DNA from: Novipirellula aureliae
Lineage (GTDB): Bacteria; Planctomycetota; Planctomycetia; Pirellulales; Pirellulaceae
Assembly: GCF_007860185.1 (NCBI RefSeq)
Contig: NZ_SJPY01000004.1
Coordinates: 124,001-188,000 of the forward strand
Direction: 5' to 3'
DNA: 64,000 bases
Numbering within the stretch: position 1 is the first letter of the stretch; every line of letters starts with the position of its first letter. Under the pieces are notes generated by a model. The model did not search any database and was not told the DNA's origin. It worked only from the letters and a program-made list of their open reading frames with translations. This document shows positions 7,526 through 17,069 of the stretch, piece by piece. A program made the translations under genes and the position numbers.

Positions 7526-8893
7526 ATGACCGATTTGGACCAACCTGACGACGAAGGCACGAACGCCCAAGGCGGAGCCACGCAATTGGGGTTTGCCCAT
7601 GCCGCGGTGAAGGTAAAAACGTTTCCACAAGTACCAGGTGTCTATCTGATGAAAGATGATGCTCAGCGGGTAATCTATGTGGGGAAAGCGAAGAATCTTC
7701 GCAGTCGTGCGGGCAGCTACTTTCTAAAAACTGCCGCCGAGGATCCGCGGACATCGTCTTGGATCGGCGAAATTGCGGACATCGAATTTGTCGAGTGCGA
7801 TACCGAAGTCGATGCTTTGCTGATGGAATCGCGGTTAATCAAAGACATCCAACCGAAGCACAATAAGGATCTGAAAGACGATAAAACCTTCCCCTATCTG
7901 ATGATTACGACTCGCGAGGAATTTCCTCGTGTCGAGGTCACACGTGAACCACGCGACAAAGGGGTCAAGTTATACGGTCCGTTTCCGAGTGCTGGTTCGC
8001 TACGAGGAGCGATCCAGGTATTGCAGCGGATCTTTAAATTTCGCACTTGTACGCTTGATATCAGTGAATCGGATGAACGTTGGAAATGGTTTCGTCCCTG
8101 CTTATTGGCTAGCATCAACCAGTGTACGGCGCCCTGCAATTTCCGTATTAGTAAAGAAGACTATCGCCGTGACATTCGGCGATTGCAAACGTTCTTGGAG
8201 GGAGGTAAGAAACGGCTGCTCAAGGAGATGCAGGATGAAATGATGGCCGCCAGTAAATCGCTTGATTTCGAACGGGCGGCGGTATTGCGCGACGAGATCA
8301 AGATGCTTGAGAAATTAGAAGATCGTGGGGAACTCGACACGCACGTTCAACCGGAGGTTTTTTATGTCGATCCACAGAAAGGGGTCGCGGGTCTCCGCAA
8401 AGTCTTAGGGTTGTCAAAGTTGCCGCGGGTGATTGAGGGGATGGATATCGCGCATCTCGGTGGCGGCGAGACGGTTGCCAGTTTGGTTCAGTTTATCGAC
8501 GGACTACCATTCAAGCCTGGCTATCGGCGGTTTCGGATTCAAGATGTCGATGGGATTGACGATTTCCGTAGTCTGTACGAGGTCGTTTCGCGGCGGTTTC
8601 GGCGGTTGTCAGACGAGGGCGATTCGTTTCCTGATATTTTATTGATCGATGGTGGGAAAGGGCAGTTGAATGCGGCAATGGCGGCATTCCGGGATCAAGA
8701 AATCACGCCACCTACCGTTATTTCACTGGCAAAACGCGATGAAGAAATCTTTCGGCCGGGTGAGTCGGAACCGATTCGGCTTAGTAAAACAGCGTATGCA
8801 CTTCGCTTATTGCAATACGTCCGCGATGAGTCACATCGCTTTGCCCAGCATTATCATCATCTTCTGCGATCCAAATCGACGTTCGATCGCTAG
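7526..8893 (+). CDS. uvrC: UvrABC excinuclease subunit C, short form
   Basis: The 455-residue protein is UvrC, which makes the dual incisions in nucleotide excision repair. The GIY-YIG nuclease spans about residues 30-115 (GVYLMKDD, IYVGKAKNLRSR, catalytic Glu near 101). Four cysteines placed as in iron-sulfur UvrC proteins lie at 175, 192, 200 and 204. The UVR helix pair that contacts UvrB lies at 230-265 (DFERAAVLRDEIKMLEKLE). The RNase H-like second nuclease runs from about 295 to 450 with GMDIAH (D307), LIDGGKGQ (D375) and ESHRFA (H437). The usual C-terminal helix-hairpin-helix domain is absent. The frame ends in STFDR, and the next 120 bases show no displaced HhH coding. Canonical UvrC is about 600 residues. 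Confidence 0.95.
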   Translation: MTDLDQPDDEGTNAQGGATQLGFAHAAVKVKTFPQVPGVYLMKDDAQRVIYVGKAKNLRSRAGSYFLKTAAEDPRTSSWIGEIADIEFVECDTEVDALLMESRLIKDIQPKHNKDLKDDKTFPYLMITTREEFPRVEVTREPRDKGVKLYGPFPSAGSLRGAIQVLQRIFKFRTCTLDISESDERWKWFRPCLLASINQCTAPCNFRISKEDYRRDIRRLQTFLEGGKKRLLKEMQDEMMAASKSLDFERAAVLRDEIKMLEKLEDRGELDTHVQPEVFYVDPQKGVAGLRKVLGLSKLPRVIEGMDIAHLGGGETVASLVQFIDGLPFKPGYRRFRIQDVDGIDDFRSLYEVVSRRFRRLSDEGDSFPDILLIDGGKGQLNAAMAAFRDQEITPPTVISLAKRDEEIFRPGESEPIRLSKTAYALRLLQYVRDESHRFAQHYHHLLRSKSTFDR

Positions 8894-9022
8894 GAATGGT
8901 GTATTCCATCGCCCTAAGCGTCGGCTCAACTTACTGCCTAGGAGATCGCTCCTTTCCTTACCCCAAGGCGATAATTTGACTACAATAGAACCGTCCGTTT
9001 ACTGACTAACTTACCATGCCAC

Positions 9023-10414
9023 TTGGAGGCACTTTATTTAATCGTGCGAGAACAACACCAACTTCGAGATGATTCGCCGGAGCGAAGCATCTTGGCTCGA
9101 CTGATTCTGCCTGACCAAACGGTCGAGACGGATCCGCTTGAGGAACTGCATGGATTGGCGGTCACCGCCGGGACCGAAGTGGTCGATGAATTGATTCAAA
9201 GACGCTCTCACCCTGAATCTTCTACTTTTTTGGGCAAAGGAAAAGTCGAAGAGCTTCGCTTGATGGTCGAACGGCACGATGCGGATATGGTGATCTTTGA
9301 CAACGTCTTGTCGCCTGCACAGATTCGCAACCTCGAACGGGCTACCAAAGCGAAGGTGCTTGACCGCACCGAAGTGATTTTGGACATCTTTGCTGCGGGG
9401 GCACGGACCTATGAATCGCGTTTAGCGATTGAACTTGCCCAGCTTGAGTATTCGATGCCACGGTTAAAACGTATGTGGACTCACTTGTCACGCCAAGCGA
9501 TGGGCGTTGGGATGCGTGGTCCAGGTGAAAAGCAATTGGAAGTTGACCGCCGCTTGGCTCAAAAAAGAATCTTTGATTTGAAGCAGGAACTTGGCAAGAT
9601 CGAGCGACGTCGCGAACAACAGGTTTCAGCACGCAAAGAAGCCCCGACGGTTTCCTTGGTCGGTTATACGAACGCCGGGAAAAGTACGCTGATGAACGCG
9701 TTGACCGAAGCCAACGTCTTCGCAAAAGACAAGTTATTTGCAACGCTCGATACGCGAACTCGTCGCTGGCAATTGCCCGGGTGGGGCGTTGTCCTGCTGA
9801 GCGATACCGTTGGTTTCATTCGTGACTTGCCCCACTCGTTGGTTGCCAGTTTTAAATCGACCCTTGAAGAAACTCGCCAAGCGGACCTGCTCTTGCACGT
9901 AGCCGACGCCAGTAGTCCGGTGGTGTTTGATCAGATCACTGCGGTCTACAACGTCTTGAAAGAGTTGGGGATTGAAGAGAAGAACACGCTTTTGGTGCTC
10001 AATAAAATCGATGCGATTCAAAGTGCCGCCGTGCTCACTCGCGTGCTAGACCGCTATCCAAATGCGATCCCGGTAAGTGCAATAAGTAAAAAGGGATTGG
10101 TCCAATTACAAGAGGCGGTAGGCGAAGCTCTAGGTCGCGAATTTTACGACATTGAAGTGGACGTGCATCCTGGCGATGGGAAATTGCTGTCCTATCTCGA
10201 GGCAAAGGGCGAGGTTTTGTCGCGTGAGTATGGCGATGAAACGACAACGTTCCATCTGCGAATACCTGCGGGTGCGATGGGGCCGGTTCATCGCGACGCA
10301 GTGGAGATCCGTCCGTTGCCCGGTTCCTACCATGCTCTCCAGCGTTCAGCAGATCATTCGGAAGCCGACGTCGAAACCGAGAGCGAGTTCGATCCAACCA
10401 GCGAAGTAGCCTAA
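9023..10414 (+). CDS. hflX: GTPase HflX
   Basis: This is a ribosome-associated GTPase of the HflX family, known for rescuing stalled or heat-damaged ribosomes. The N-terminal nucleotide-binding domain contains the hallmark TFLGKGKVEEL (about 68-78). A helical linker with MGVGMRGPGEKQLE (160-173) follows, then the G domain with GYTNAGKST (214-222), DTVGF (261-265) and NKID (327-330). The C-terminal 50 residues are acidic. The start is uncertain. The first in-frame codon is TTG 9023 with no ribosome site, while GGAGG at 9025-9029 precedes GTG 9044 by 14 bases, which would shorten the protein by seven residues. The next gene begins 5 bases after the stop, so the two are co-transcribed. Confidence 0.95.
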   Translation: MEALYLIVREQHQLRDDSPERSILARLILPDQTVETDPLEELHGLAVTAGTEVVDELIQRRSHPESSTFLGKGKVEELRLMVERHDADMVIFDNVLSPAQIRNLERATKAKVLDRTEVILDIFAAGARTYESRLAIELAQLEYSMPRLKRMWTHLSRQAMGVGMRGPGEKQLEVDRRLAQKRIFDLKQELGKIERRREQQVSARKEAPTVSLVGYTNAGKSTLMNALTEANVFAKDKLFATLDTRTRRWQLPGWGVVLLSDTVGFIRDLPHSLVASFKSTLEETRQADLLLHVADASSPVVFDQITAVYNVLKELGIEEKNTLLVLNKIDAIQSAAVLTRVLDRYPNAIPVSAISKKGLVQLQEAVGEALGREFYDIEVDVHPGDGKLLSYLEAKGEVLSREYGDETTTFHLRIPAGAMGPVHRDAVEIRPLPGSYHALQRSADHSEADVETESEFDPTSEVA

Positions 10415-10418
10415 GAAT

Positions 10419-11213
10419 ATGCGTTGGAAAGCAAAGGATGCGGTTGCGATTGTTACCGGCGCAAGCAGTGGGATTGGGAGATGTTTGTGCCAGCGACTGC
10501 TCGATCGAGGATGCAATGTGGTGGGCGTGGCGCGTCGTAAAGATCGATTGCTTACGCTCGAAAAACAACATCAAGAAACAGGCGATCCGAATAACACGTC
10601 GCAGTTCGTGCCTCTCGTCGGTGATATAACCGACTCAGCCGTTCGTGAGAAAATTGTATCGGCGGCGAGCGAGATCCATGATGGCCGAGTCGATTTGCTC
10701 GTCAATAACGCCGGCATCGGAGCGATTGGGCCGTTCGCCGATTCCTCTCCCGATCGGCTTCGTCGAATCATGGAGGTTAACTTCTTTGCACCTGCGGAAC
10801 TGATTCGTTTGACGGTGCCATTGCTGCGTCGTGGAAATCATTCGGTGATCTGCAATATCAGTAGTGTCCTTGGTCACTGCGCCGTGCCCGATAAGAGCGA
10901 GTATTGTGCAAGCAAGTTTGCGATGCATGGGCTAAGTGATTCCCTTAGGGCGGAATTGGCCGCCGATGGGATCCAGGTAACCCTGGTGAGTCCTAGTACG
11001 ACCGAGAGCGAGTTTTTTGATTCGCTTATTGATACCGAAGAGGGCCAGACATCAAAGAGTGTTGGAAGTTGGACACCCGACCGTGTAGCCAGAGCAACGT
11101 TATCAGCGATCGAACATCGCCGCAGCGAAGTCATTTGCAGCCTCGGAGGCAAAGCACTCGTTTACGCCGACCGCTTGTCACCCCCTCTCATGAATCGCAT
11201 CTTGTCGAAGTGA
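10419..11213 (+). CDS. Short-chain dehydrogenase/reductase (SDR)
   Basis: The 264-residue protein is a classical SDR. The cofactor motif TGASSGIG is at residues 13-20 and NNAGIG at about 96-101. The catalytic Ser is in ISSVLGH (148-149), with Tyr162 and Lys166 in YCASK. ARR after the second strand suggests NADP(H) preference. The C-terminus (ALVYADRLSPPLMNRIL) is like the extended dehydrogenases of the DltE/YqjQ type. The substrate cannot be read from the sequence. It starts 5 bases after hflX and is probably translated from the same message. Confidence 0.9.
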   Translation: MRWKAKDAVAIVTGASSGIGRCLCQRLLDRGCNVVGVARRKDRLLTLEKQHQETGDPNNTSQFVPLVGDITDSAVREKIVSAASEIHDGRVDLLVNNAGIGAIGPFADSSPDRLRRIMEVNFFAPAELIRLTVPLLRRGNHSVICNISSVLGHCAVPDKSEYCASKFAMHGLSDSLRAELAADGIQVTLVSPSTTESEFFDSLIDTEEGQTSKSVGSWTPDRVARATLSAIEHRRSEVICSLGGKALVYADRLSPPLMNRILSK

Positions 11214-11334
11214 CAAACGCGCGGATGAAAAACTTCATGGTCCATTCAGCCGTCCTTAATAGAAACCGAGTGTTCAGACCGTATCAATGGCCTTCGACCG
11301 TTACCTGACGCTAACCTACAAGGCACCTCATTCA

Positions 11335-12678
11335 ATGCGTTACCTTTTTCTATTTTCCATCGCTTGTTTACTCGGAACGATGCTGCCGGCGATAGTGATG
11401 GCCCAAACGAATGAAGTCGTTTATCTCGACGGTGAAGTGAGCGAATGGCAACCGTCAGACGTGCTCGCAAACGATCCGGCCGGAGATACGGAAGGGATCA
11501 TCGATTTGGCTGCTGTGTCAGTACGGATGAATGGCTGCGTGATGTTTGTTCGGCTGAAAACTCATGAACCCGTTGGGTTGCAATCTGGTAGACCCGAAGA
11601 GGGAACGCTGCGAATGATTGTCAAAATGCCAACAGCTCGGAAATTGACGATCGATTTCCGCAATCGTTCAGCCACCCTTTCGGGATCGGATTCTGAATCC
11701 ACATTAGCGTGGGCCGATTTGGATTTTGTCTGTCTGCCAACCTTTGCATCGAATGACTTTGAAATGCGCATCGATCTTGGTAGGTTAGGCGTCGAACCAA
11801 ACGATGAATTAACGATAGGCTTTGATGGTTCCGATTCTCTTGATGGTATCCTTTCTATTTCGGTGCCCCAGAGAGCGATGGCGACGACTCGAGAGCCATT
11901 CATCGCCGAACGCTCACCGGGATGCATTCGAATTGCCAGTATGAACACGTTGCATCAAGGCACTTGTGACCCAGAACGGTCGGCATCGATTCGTCGACTG
12001 TTCGTGTTTGCAAACGCGGATGTCTATTGTTTCAACGAGGAATGGGACGAGTCCGGATTCCGCCAAGGAGCTCCGGGCGTCATCCCCAACGCTAGTCAAG
12101 ATACGAGTTATCACTGGCAAAACGGATGCGGGATTGCAACCAAATTTGAGCTTACACCGATTCCCCTGTCGCTCTATCGCGGTGCCGCAGCACTCATTCA
12201 ATTTCCGAACGGCGAGCGAATTGTGGTGATATCAATCCACTTCGATTGCTGTGGATCGAGTGGCAGTAAAGAGGATCGGCTTCGAGTTTATGAGGCTGAG
12301 CATGTGCTTGCTCAAATAGCCAGAATACGAACCGGTGAATTTGGCGAGCAGGCAAAGGACGCAGGAGTCGTGCTGCTTGGCGACTACAACTTGGTTGGCT
12401 CGCGAAAACCACTGGACATTCTCAACCAGGGTGGCTTGCAGGACATCATGCTCCGTTCGCCCGTCGATGGTTCGGCGGTGACCTGGCGAGCCATTTCGCC
12501 ACGTGAATCGTTTTGGCCGGGACGACTTGACTACGTCACGGTAGACACCTCGCGATTGCAAACCGTTGGCGGTTTCCTCATTCATTCAGACGAGTTTTCG
12601 TCAGTTGATCAAAACGCAGCAAACATGGTGACGGCTAGCGACCATGCGATGATGGTGGTTGATTTAGAAGAAGGCTAA
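11335..12678 (+). CDS. Secreted endonuclease/exonuclease/phosphatase-family protein
   Basis: I place the start at ATG 11335, since it begins a good signal peptide (MRYLFLFSIACLLGTMLPAIVMA). The upstream in-frame ATG at 11287 adds 16 residues of unlikely leader. Residues 25-195 form a beta-rich domain with YLDGEVSEW, like CBM9-type or DOMON-like folds seen in other secreted proteins. The rest is an EEP domain with its active-site residues in order: ASMNTLH, NEEWDESG, SIHFDCCG, LLGDYNLVG, RLDYVTV and SDHAMM. Activity on DNA, nucleotides or phosphate esters is possible. The 3' end overlaps the convergent HAD-EEP gene by 4 bases. Confidence 0.85.
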   Translation: MRYLFLFSIACLLGTMLPAIVMAQTNEVVYLDGEVSEWQPSDVLANDPAGDTEGIIDLAAVSVRMNGCVMFVRLKTHEPVGLQSGRPEEGTLRMIVKMPTARKLTIDFRNRSATLSGSDSESTLAWADLDFVCLPTFASNDFEMRIDLGRLGVEPNDELTIGFDGSDSLDGILSISVPQRAMATTREPFIAERSPGCIRIASMNTLHQGTCDPERSASIRRLFVFANADVYCFNEEWDESGFRQGAPGVIPNASQDTSYHWQNGCGIATKFELTPIPLSLYRGAAALIQFPNGERIVVISIHFDCCGSSGSKEDRLRVYEAEHVLAQIARIRTGEFGEQAKDAGVVLLGDYNLVGSRKPLDILNQGGLQDIMLRSPVDGSAVTWRAISPRESFWPGRLDYVTVDTSRLQTVGGFLIHSDEFSSVDQNAANMVTASDHAMMVVDLEEG

Positions 12679-14504
12679 TCTTTGGCCCAATACACGGAAC
12701 TGACTACGGGTAAATGATCCGAATAACCGGTTTCATGAAACGAATTGCCTGAGAACGAGCGACTCGGCCTGGGGATGGCGTCGCCGAGTGGATCGTACAG
12801 TTGGTTGGGTGTTAAAACGACAGGCCGAGTCGATCCCAAAACCCAAGAGACTCCGTTGGGAATGAGCATTCCCGGCGAAACAAAGATTTGGTCGAGTGTT
12901 TCCCATTGATTGTTGTAAACGTAGGTTCCAGGGGGATTGATTGATTCCAAGGCAAACATCGTATTGAAGAGGGTCCCGCCACGGATCTCGTTTAGATCTG
13001 TGGTCGCTCCTAAAGCAGTGCGAATCGATTCGTCTTCGGGATGATCATTGAAATCGCCCATCGCGATGATGTCAGCCAAAGCATCTACATTCAACAACTC
13101 GTCGATGCGTTTTCGCAGCGTGATGCCGGCGGCGATTCGGAACGAAGCTTCGTGACTACGCGCGGGCCAATGGTTGACAAAAACAGTCAAATCTTGTCCG
13201 TTTCGGGTGAACGTTGCTTCGACAATGTCTCGTGTCGTTCCAGCGTCGACGAAATGAAACTTTGAATCTTTCAAGTCAACAACGTCTGAATCATAAATGA
13301 TTGCACAATCAATGCCGCGACCGCTCGGCGAATCCTGATGCACGATTTTGTAGTTCCGGCCGATCGACGTTAAAGTTTCAATGAGATGCTCCAAAACGAC
13401 AGAATTCTCAACCTCGGATAGGCCTAGTATGTCAGGGCCTTGATGGTCGTCCATTCGAGCGATGATCGTAGCAAGATTTTTTAGTTTGATCTGATATCGG
13501 TCCTGTGTCCATTTCTTCGGTCCTGTCGAGGTGAACTCCTCATCCCCTTCGACGTTTGGATCATCCTCGGTATCAAACAAGTTTTCGACGTTCCAAAAAG
13601 CGACCCCCAGTTTTGGCTTGGCGTGCTTCAATTGCTGTAGGTCGCGAAGTCCACGGTTGAGTGGCTTCATCCATTCACCGTAGGCCGGATTGGGCAACAC
13701 AATCCAATTCCTTCCCCATTGAGATCGAGCTTGGTCCACGGCGAGCTTTCGATGTTCAATTGCCGCCGTTGTCTCCGCAATTGTTGAATCGTTGTTCAGC
13801 AGCGGCGTCTTGAACAATTCGTCGAAATCTCTCAGGTTGTCACCGATGTTCAAGAGAACTTCAAAGCCATCTTGAATTACCTCAGCTCGACGTTCGGTTT
13901 TGTCGCTCGTTGTGGTACTCAGTTTCAATTCTCGGTCGTCCTTGATTGGAATTCCCAACCGGTCGAGTGTTCGTTTCGTCTGTTCGCGAAAGCAGTCGTT
14001 GCGATTACTGATAAAGAACACCGTCACGCCGAGCGAGCGGGCAGCGAGAATGAACTCCTTTGCAGCTGGAATTAGTTCGACTTCGTTGCCCCCTTGTTGT
14101 TCCCACTGATCGAACAGTCGTTGGTCATACGCAAGTCCTGATTGAAAGAGATGCGTCTGAAAACCAGCGTTATCGATGACGGTCTCGTCCAGATCCATCA
14201 CCACCGCCAGCTTGTCAGTTTGGGTGTTTTTCGACTTGAGTTGTTGACGCAAACGTTGAGAGGCACATTGATAAGCCTGAATACAAGCGGCGCGATATTC
14301 CGCGGAGGTTTGCATAAAGAGATTTGCATTCAAACCCCTCTGAACCTGCTGTTCCAATTTGAACCCAGGCGATCGTACGGCATTTGCCACCGATTGCGCG
14401 TAGCAGGGGGTGATCAGACCGAGAGCGACAAACGCAAACGGGAAGAATGCGAACGGCTTCCTGAAACTGATTTCGAGGAGCCGACTTGTGTAGACCAACA
14501 ACAT
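12675..14504 (-). CDS. HAD acid phosphatase fused to an EEP-family nuclease/phosphatase
   Basis: The 609-residue protein has a signal peptide (about 1-36, ending CYA) and two complete phosphohydrolase domains. Residues about 50-265 form a HAD class IIIB acid phosphatase like lipoprotein e(P4), with VVMDLDETVIDN, FFISNRND, KTERRA and NIGDNLRDFDELF holding all four HAD motifs. Residues about 300-605 form an EEP domain with WNVENLFD, LSEVEN, VNHWPARS, MGDFNDHP, LDQIFVSP and YSDHLPVV. One long frame covers both, with no break. A natural reading is that the EEP part cuts DNA or nucleotides outside the cytoplasm and the HAD part removes phosphate from the products. That coupling is my inference. 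Confidence 0.9.
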   Translation of the reverse strand: MLLVYTSRLLEISFRKPFAFFPFAFVALGLITPCYAQSVANAVRSPGFKLEQQVQRGLNANLFMQTSAEYRAACIQAYQCASQRLRQQLKSKNTQTDKLAVVMDLDETVIDNAGFQTHLFQSGLAYDQRLFDQWEQQGGNEVELIPAAKEFILAARSLGVTVFFISNRNDCFREQTKRTLDRLGIPIKDDRELKLSTTTSDKTERRAEVIQDGFEVLLNIGDNLRDFDELFKTPLLNNDSTIAETTAAIEHRKLAVDQARSQWGRNWIVLPNPAYGEWMKPLNRGLRDLQQLKHAKPKLGVAFWNVENLFDTEDDPNVEGDEEFTSTGPKKWTQDRYQIKLKNLATIIARMDDHQGPDILGLSEVENSVVLEHLIETLTSIGRNYKIVHQDSPSGRGIDCAIIYDSDVVDLKDSKFHFVDAGTTRDIVEATFTRNGQDLTVFVNHWPARSHEASFRIAAGITLRKRIDELLNVDALADIIAMGDFNDHPEDESIRTALGATTDLNEIRGGTLFNTMFALESINPPGTYVYNNQWETLDQIFVSPGMLIPNGVSWVLGSTRPVVLTPNQLYDPLGDAIPRPSRSFSGNSFHETGYSDHLPVVSSVYWAKD

Positions 14505-15485
14505 AAATTTCTCCAGACATTAGGCTTGCAAAGGCATGATTATCGCTTGTTCCTTTTTGCAAGCGCGCAGTATGGATTAATATATTGTTAAATTCCTACG
14601 CCCGGTTTCATTTCGATGTCACCGCTACGTCACTTCGACGGAAAAGCTTTCAAACGGACTGCTGTGTATTGCGAAGTTGGAATCATGTTAGACACCCATA
14701 GTTGCGACGATCGCCTCTTTGGAACTTCGTGAATATTTTATGTGGTATAGATGGAGACGTCATGGTTTCGAGTGTTTGACCAGTCTCTGTGACCCCTACT
14801 CAATCAATTGGGTTTTTTAAGCATGCTCGCAGTCAGTACGAATTCAGAAGTTTTCTTTGTGGGCCGGAGCGAAGTCCGATCGTCGGCATTCAAGATCTGG
14901 CGAATCGACATATTGCGGGACAATGAACGGGCGAGCATCTATGCCAAGGTTTGCAGAATTCCCAACGGAGACGAACGGTCTCGAGTGGGCAGTTTGCGAC
15001 AGCTTTCCTAGATAGATGTGAGCGAGTTCGAGTACCGTGAAAACTAATCGCGATCCAACTTGCCAATTGGGTTGCATTGGCCGTTGAAATTTAGATCATT
15101 CTTGATCGCACAATAAGCTGAAACTTGGCTTCCCGGCTCTGCGATCTAGAAGCTTCAAGTCACCATGATCCATCAAAATCAAATGGACACGGGAATCGAA
15201 CCGGATCGTCATGGCGGGCTCTTCTTGTCATTGAACGATTGTTCTTCCCGGGGTATTCATCAACCGAAGAGAGATAGACTTTGGCCACGTCTTATACGGA
15301 AATGATAGGGGAATGCCATTAAATTTGGCCAATATGAATTTTACTTGAACTCCATGAAGTTTTCTTTAGCGTTGTAGGTTTCGAGCCGCTTTGATGGTAT
15401 CGATGTGGTACGATCCCGACGAAAGTTTCGCTACTCGGTCGTAGCGATTGTCTGTTGTCTCGACTAAAGAAAGAGATCCTGAAAA
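14505..15485. other. Long intergenic region without a supported gene
   Basis: This 980-base gap lies between the divergent HAD-EEP gene and the lamin-tail PEP-CTERM gene. Short open frames occur (for example 14808-15011), but they lack a ribosome site, a recognisable domain and a protein-like composition. A stretch at 15186-15204 resembles a tRNA T-arm on the minus strand, but it does not fold into a tRNA. The region must hold both promoters. No clear operator or RNA gene was seen. Confidence 0.5.
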
Positions 15486-16226
15486 ATGCGTGTTTGTTTA
15501 AGTCTCGCGTTTGCCGCGTTGTGCACACTGCCAACGTTCGGTGCAAACCTAATCATTTCCGAAGTGGTGGATGGCACCTTATCGGGAGGGCTCCCCAAGT
15601 TCGTCGAATTGACCAACACGGGAACCACAGCGATCGATTTGTCGCTGTACAGTATTGGCAACCAAAATAATTCCAATACCGAATTGGGAGCGGGCTCGTT
15701 GGCTCTAACCGGAACGCTTGCCGCAAGCGATTCGTACGTGATCAGTTATGAGTACAGCGATGAACTTGGGGACGGAACGTTCTTTACGACCTACGGCTTC
15801 GACCCCGACTTCTTTGATACCGGGGCGTTCATTAACGGCGATGATCGAATCGTTCTGTTCGAAGGATTGGCTGACGGCACCGACCCGGTCGACGGAACCG
15901 GTGCAACCATCGTCGACATCTATGGATACGATGGTGTCGACGGCAGTGGCGAAACATGGGAATACACCGACGGTTATGCCATTCGGAACGCGAGTGTAAC
16001 GACTAGCAGCGGCATCTTTACCGAATCCGAATGGACATTCGGCGGAGTGGACTCACTTGAGGGCGCAGACGACGCGGCTAAGATCGCACTCCTCTTGGCT
16101 AATACGACCCCAGGAACCCATGTCACTTCGCCCGTCCCAGCTCCGAGCTCTCTGATGGGATTGGCTTCGCTCGGTCTGATTGGCCTAAACCGGCTTCGAC
16201 GTCGTGGCCGCAAAGCAATGCGATAG
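15486..16226 (+). CDS. Secreted lamin-tail-domain protein with PEP-CTERM-like sorting tail
   Basis: The 246-residue protein has a signal peptide (MRVCLSLAFAALCTLPTFGA) and a lamin-tail-like domain with LIISEVVDG, KFVELTNTGTTAIDLS, YSIG and DRIVLFEG. Such domains occur in secreted bacterial nucleases and surface proteins. The C-terminus is a sorting signal of PEP-CTERM layout: VPAPSS, a hydrophobic helix and an Arg-rich end (RLRRRGRK). The Glu of the usual VPEP is Ala here. It is a likely substrate of an exosortase. A strong terminator hairpin lies 28 bases downstream, so it is probably a single-gene unit. Confidence 0.85.
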   Translation: MRVCLSLAFAALCTLPTFGANLIISEVVDGTLSGGLPKFVELTNTGTTAIDLSLYSIGNQNNSNTELGAGSLALTGTLAASDSYVISYEYSDELGDGTFFTTYGFDPDFFDTGAFINGDDRIVLFEGLADGTDPVDGTGATIVDIYGYDGVDGSGETWEYTDGYAIRNASVTTSSGIFTESEWTFGGVDSLEGADDAAKIALLLANTTPGTHVTSPVPAPSSLMGLASLGLIGLNRLRRRGRKAMR

Positions 16227-16253
16227 GTAGACGTAAGTAAGGGATGATTTGAA

Positions 16254-16290
16254 CGCGTGTGGCAGTGCTTCTGCCCCACGCGATTTCTTT
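16254..16290 (+). terminator. Intrinsic terminator after the lamin-tail gene
   Basis: CGCGTGTGGCAG and CTGCCCCACGCG form a 12-base stem with one mismatch around a 5-base loop (TGCTT), followed by ATTTCTTT. It sits 28 bases after the stop of the plus-strand gene. Confidence 0.75.
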
Positions 16291-16335
16291 ATCGACTCAC
16301 CCCCCCTTAACTCAACCCTCTTGTGATGGGACATC

Positions 16336-16551
16336 ATGAAAATCAACCATCTAAGTCAAAATGCTCAGAAATGCTTGCGGATCAATATCGGTGAAGATGC
16401 GGGACGAGAAGTAGCGGACTTACTAACCGAACTGATCAGCGAAGTCGAGCGACTTCGTCATTCGAAAGTAAATGTAACCCAAATCGTACCGGACGAATAT
16501 TTCGACAATCTCAATCGCGGACTCGGGCGAGAACCGCTCCAACCACGATAG
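16336..16551 (+). CDS. Small hypothetical protein (71 residues)
   Basis: A short frame starting MKINHLSQNAQKC, with an amphipathic charged middle (EVADLLTELISEVERLRHSK). The composition is protein-like and the frame lies in an otherwise empty gap after a terminator. No domain or signal peptide was recognised. A ribosome site is weak (GGGA a few bases upstream). Confidence 0.45.
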   Translation: MKINHLSQNAQKCLRINIGEDAGREVADLLTELISEVERLRHSKVNVTQIVPDEYFDNLNRGLGREPLQPR

Positions 16552-16628
16552 AGATGGGTTGGTTGGATTCCAAGCTTTTGGCGATTCAAGAGTCTCGCCA
16601 ATCGGCTAAAGCATGGACTCCAACCATT

Positions 16629-16916
16629 TTATTCATTATTGATCGATTGAAAAATGGCTAAGGGATCGTCGACATTGGGCAACCATTCCCCGAGCCGGAC
16701 TTTTTCGGCACGAAAGGGCTCAACCAACTTTTCGATGTCTTCAGGCAAGGGCAACCAATGAAGTGGAGTGTGAGCGCCTTCGTACTCGGAGGGACGAAGC
16801 CCCACAATCGCACACGCTTTTTCAAAGGGCATGCCGTGAATTCGCATGAAAGCCTCGACTTCCGTCGACTTTTCTCTCATTGCTGACGCGATGTCTAACT
16901 CAAGTTCTTCATCCAT
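16629..16916 (-). CDS. Small hypothetical protein (95 residues)
   Basis: The product starts MDEELELDIASAMREKSTEVE and is acidic, with a likely helical N-terminal half and a Trp/Pro-rich second half (LHWLPLPEDIEKLVEPF). No signal peptide or membrane segment is present, so it should be cytoplasmic. It is not recognised. The protein-like composition and its fit between neighbours are the only support. Confidence 0.5.
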   Translation of the reverse strand: MDEELELDIASAMREKSTEVEAFMRIHGMPFEKACAIVGLRPSEYEGAHTPLHWLPLPEDIEKLVEPFRAEKVRLGEWLPNVDDPLAIFQSINNE

Positions 16917-17069
16917 CGTTCATTCATCTTGCTGGTTCGAGAACAGAACTGGCATCCACATGGACGCGTTTCTCTTCTTCTTTCATGGCACCAAGCTTAA
17001 TCAGCCCAATCGAAGGAATGATGAAGTTCAACGAAGAATTCAATGAGTTGCCAAACAAGAATCCCAAGA

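Noticed and set aside
7526-9010. Frameshift or split in uvrC
   Set aside because: The second nuclease domain is complete, and the bases after the stop show no HhH coding in the frames I read, so a short natural form is more likely than a broken gene.
14808-15011. Open frame of 67 residues in the long gap
   Set aside because: There is no ribosome site and the composition is unlike its neighbours. Nothing else supports it.
15170-15230. Possible tRNA on the minus strand (GGTTCGATTCCCG)
   Set aside because: The T-loop-like sequence has no 5-base T-stem (two mismatches), and no acceptor, D-arm or anticodon stem can be built from the flanking bases.
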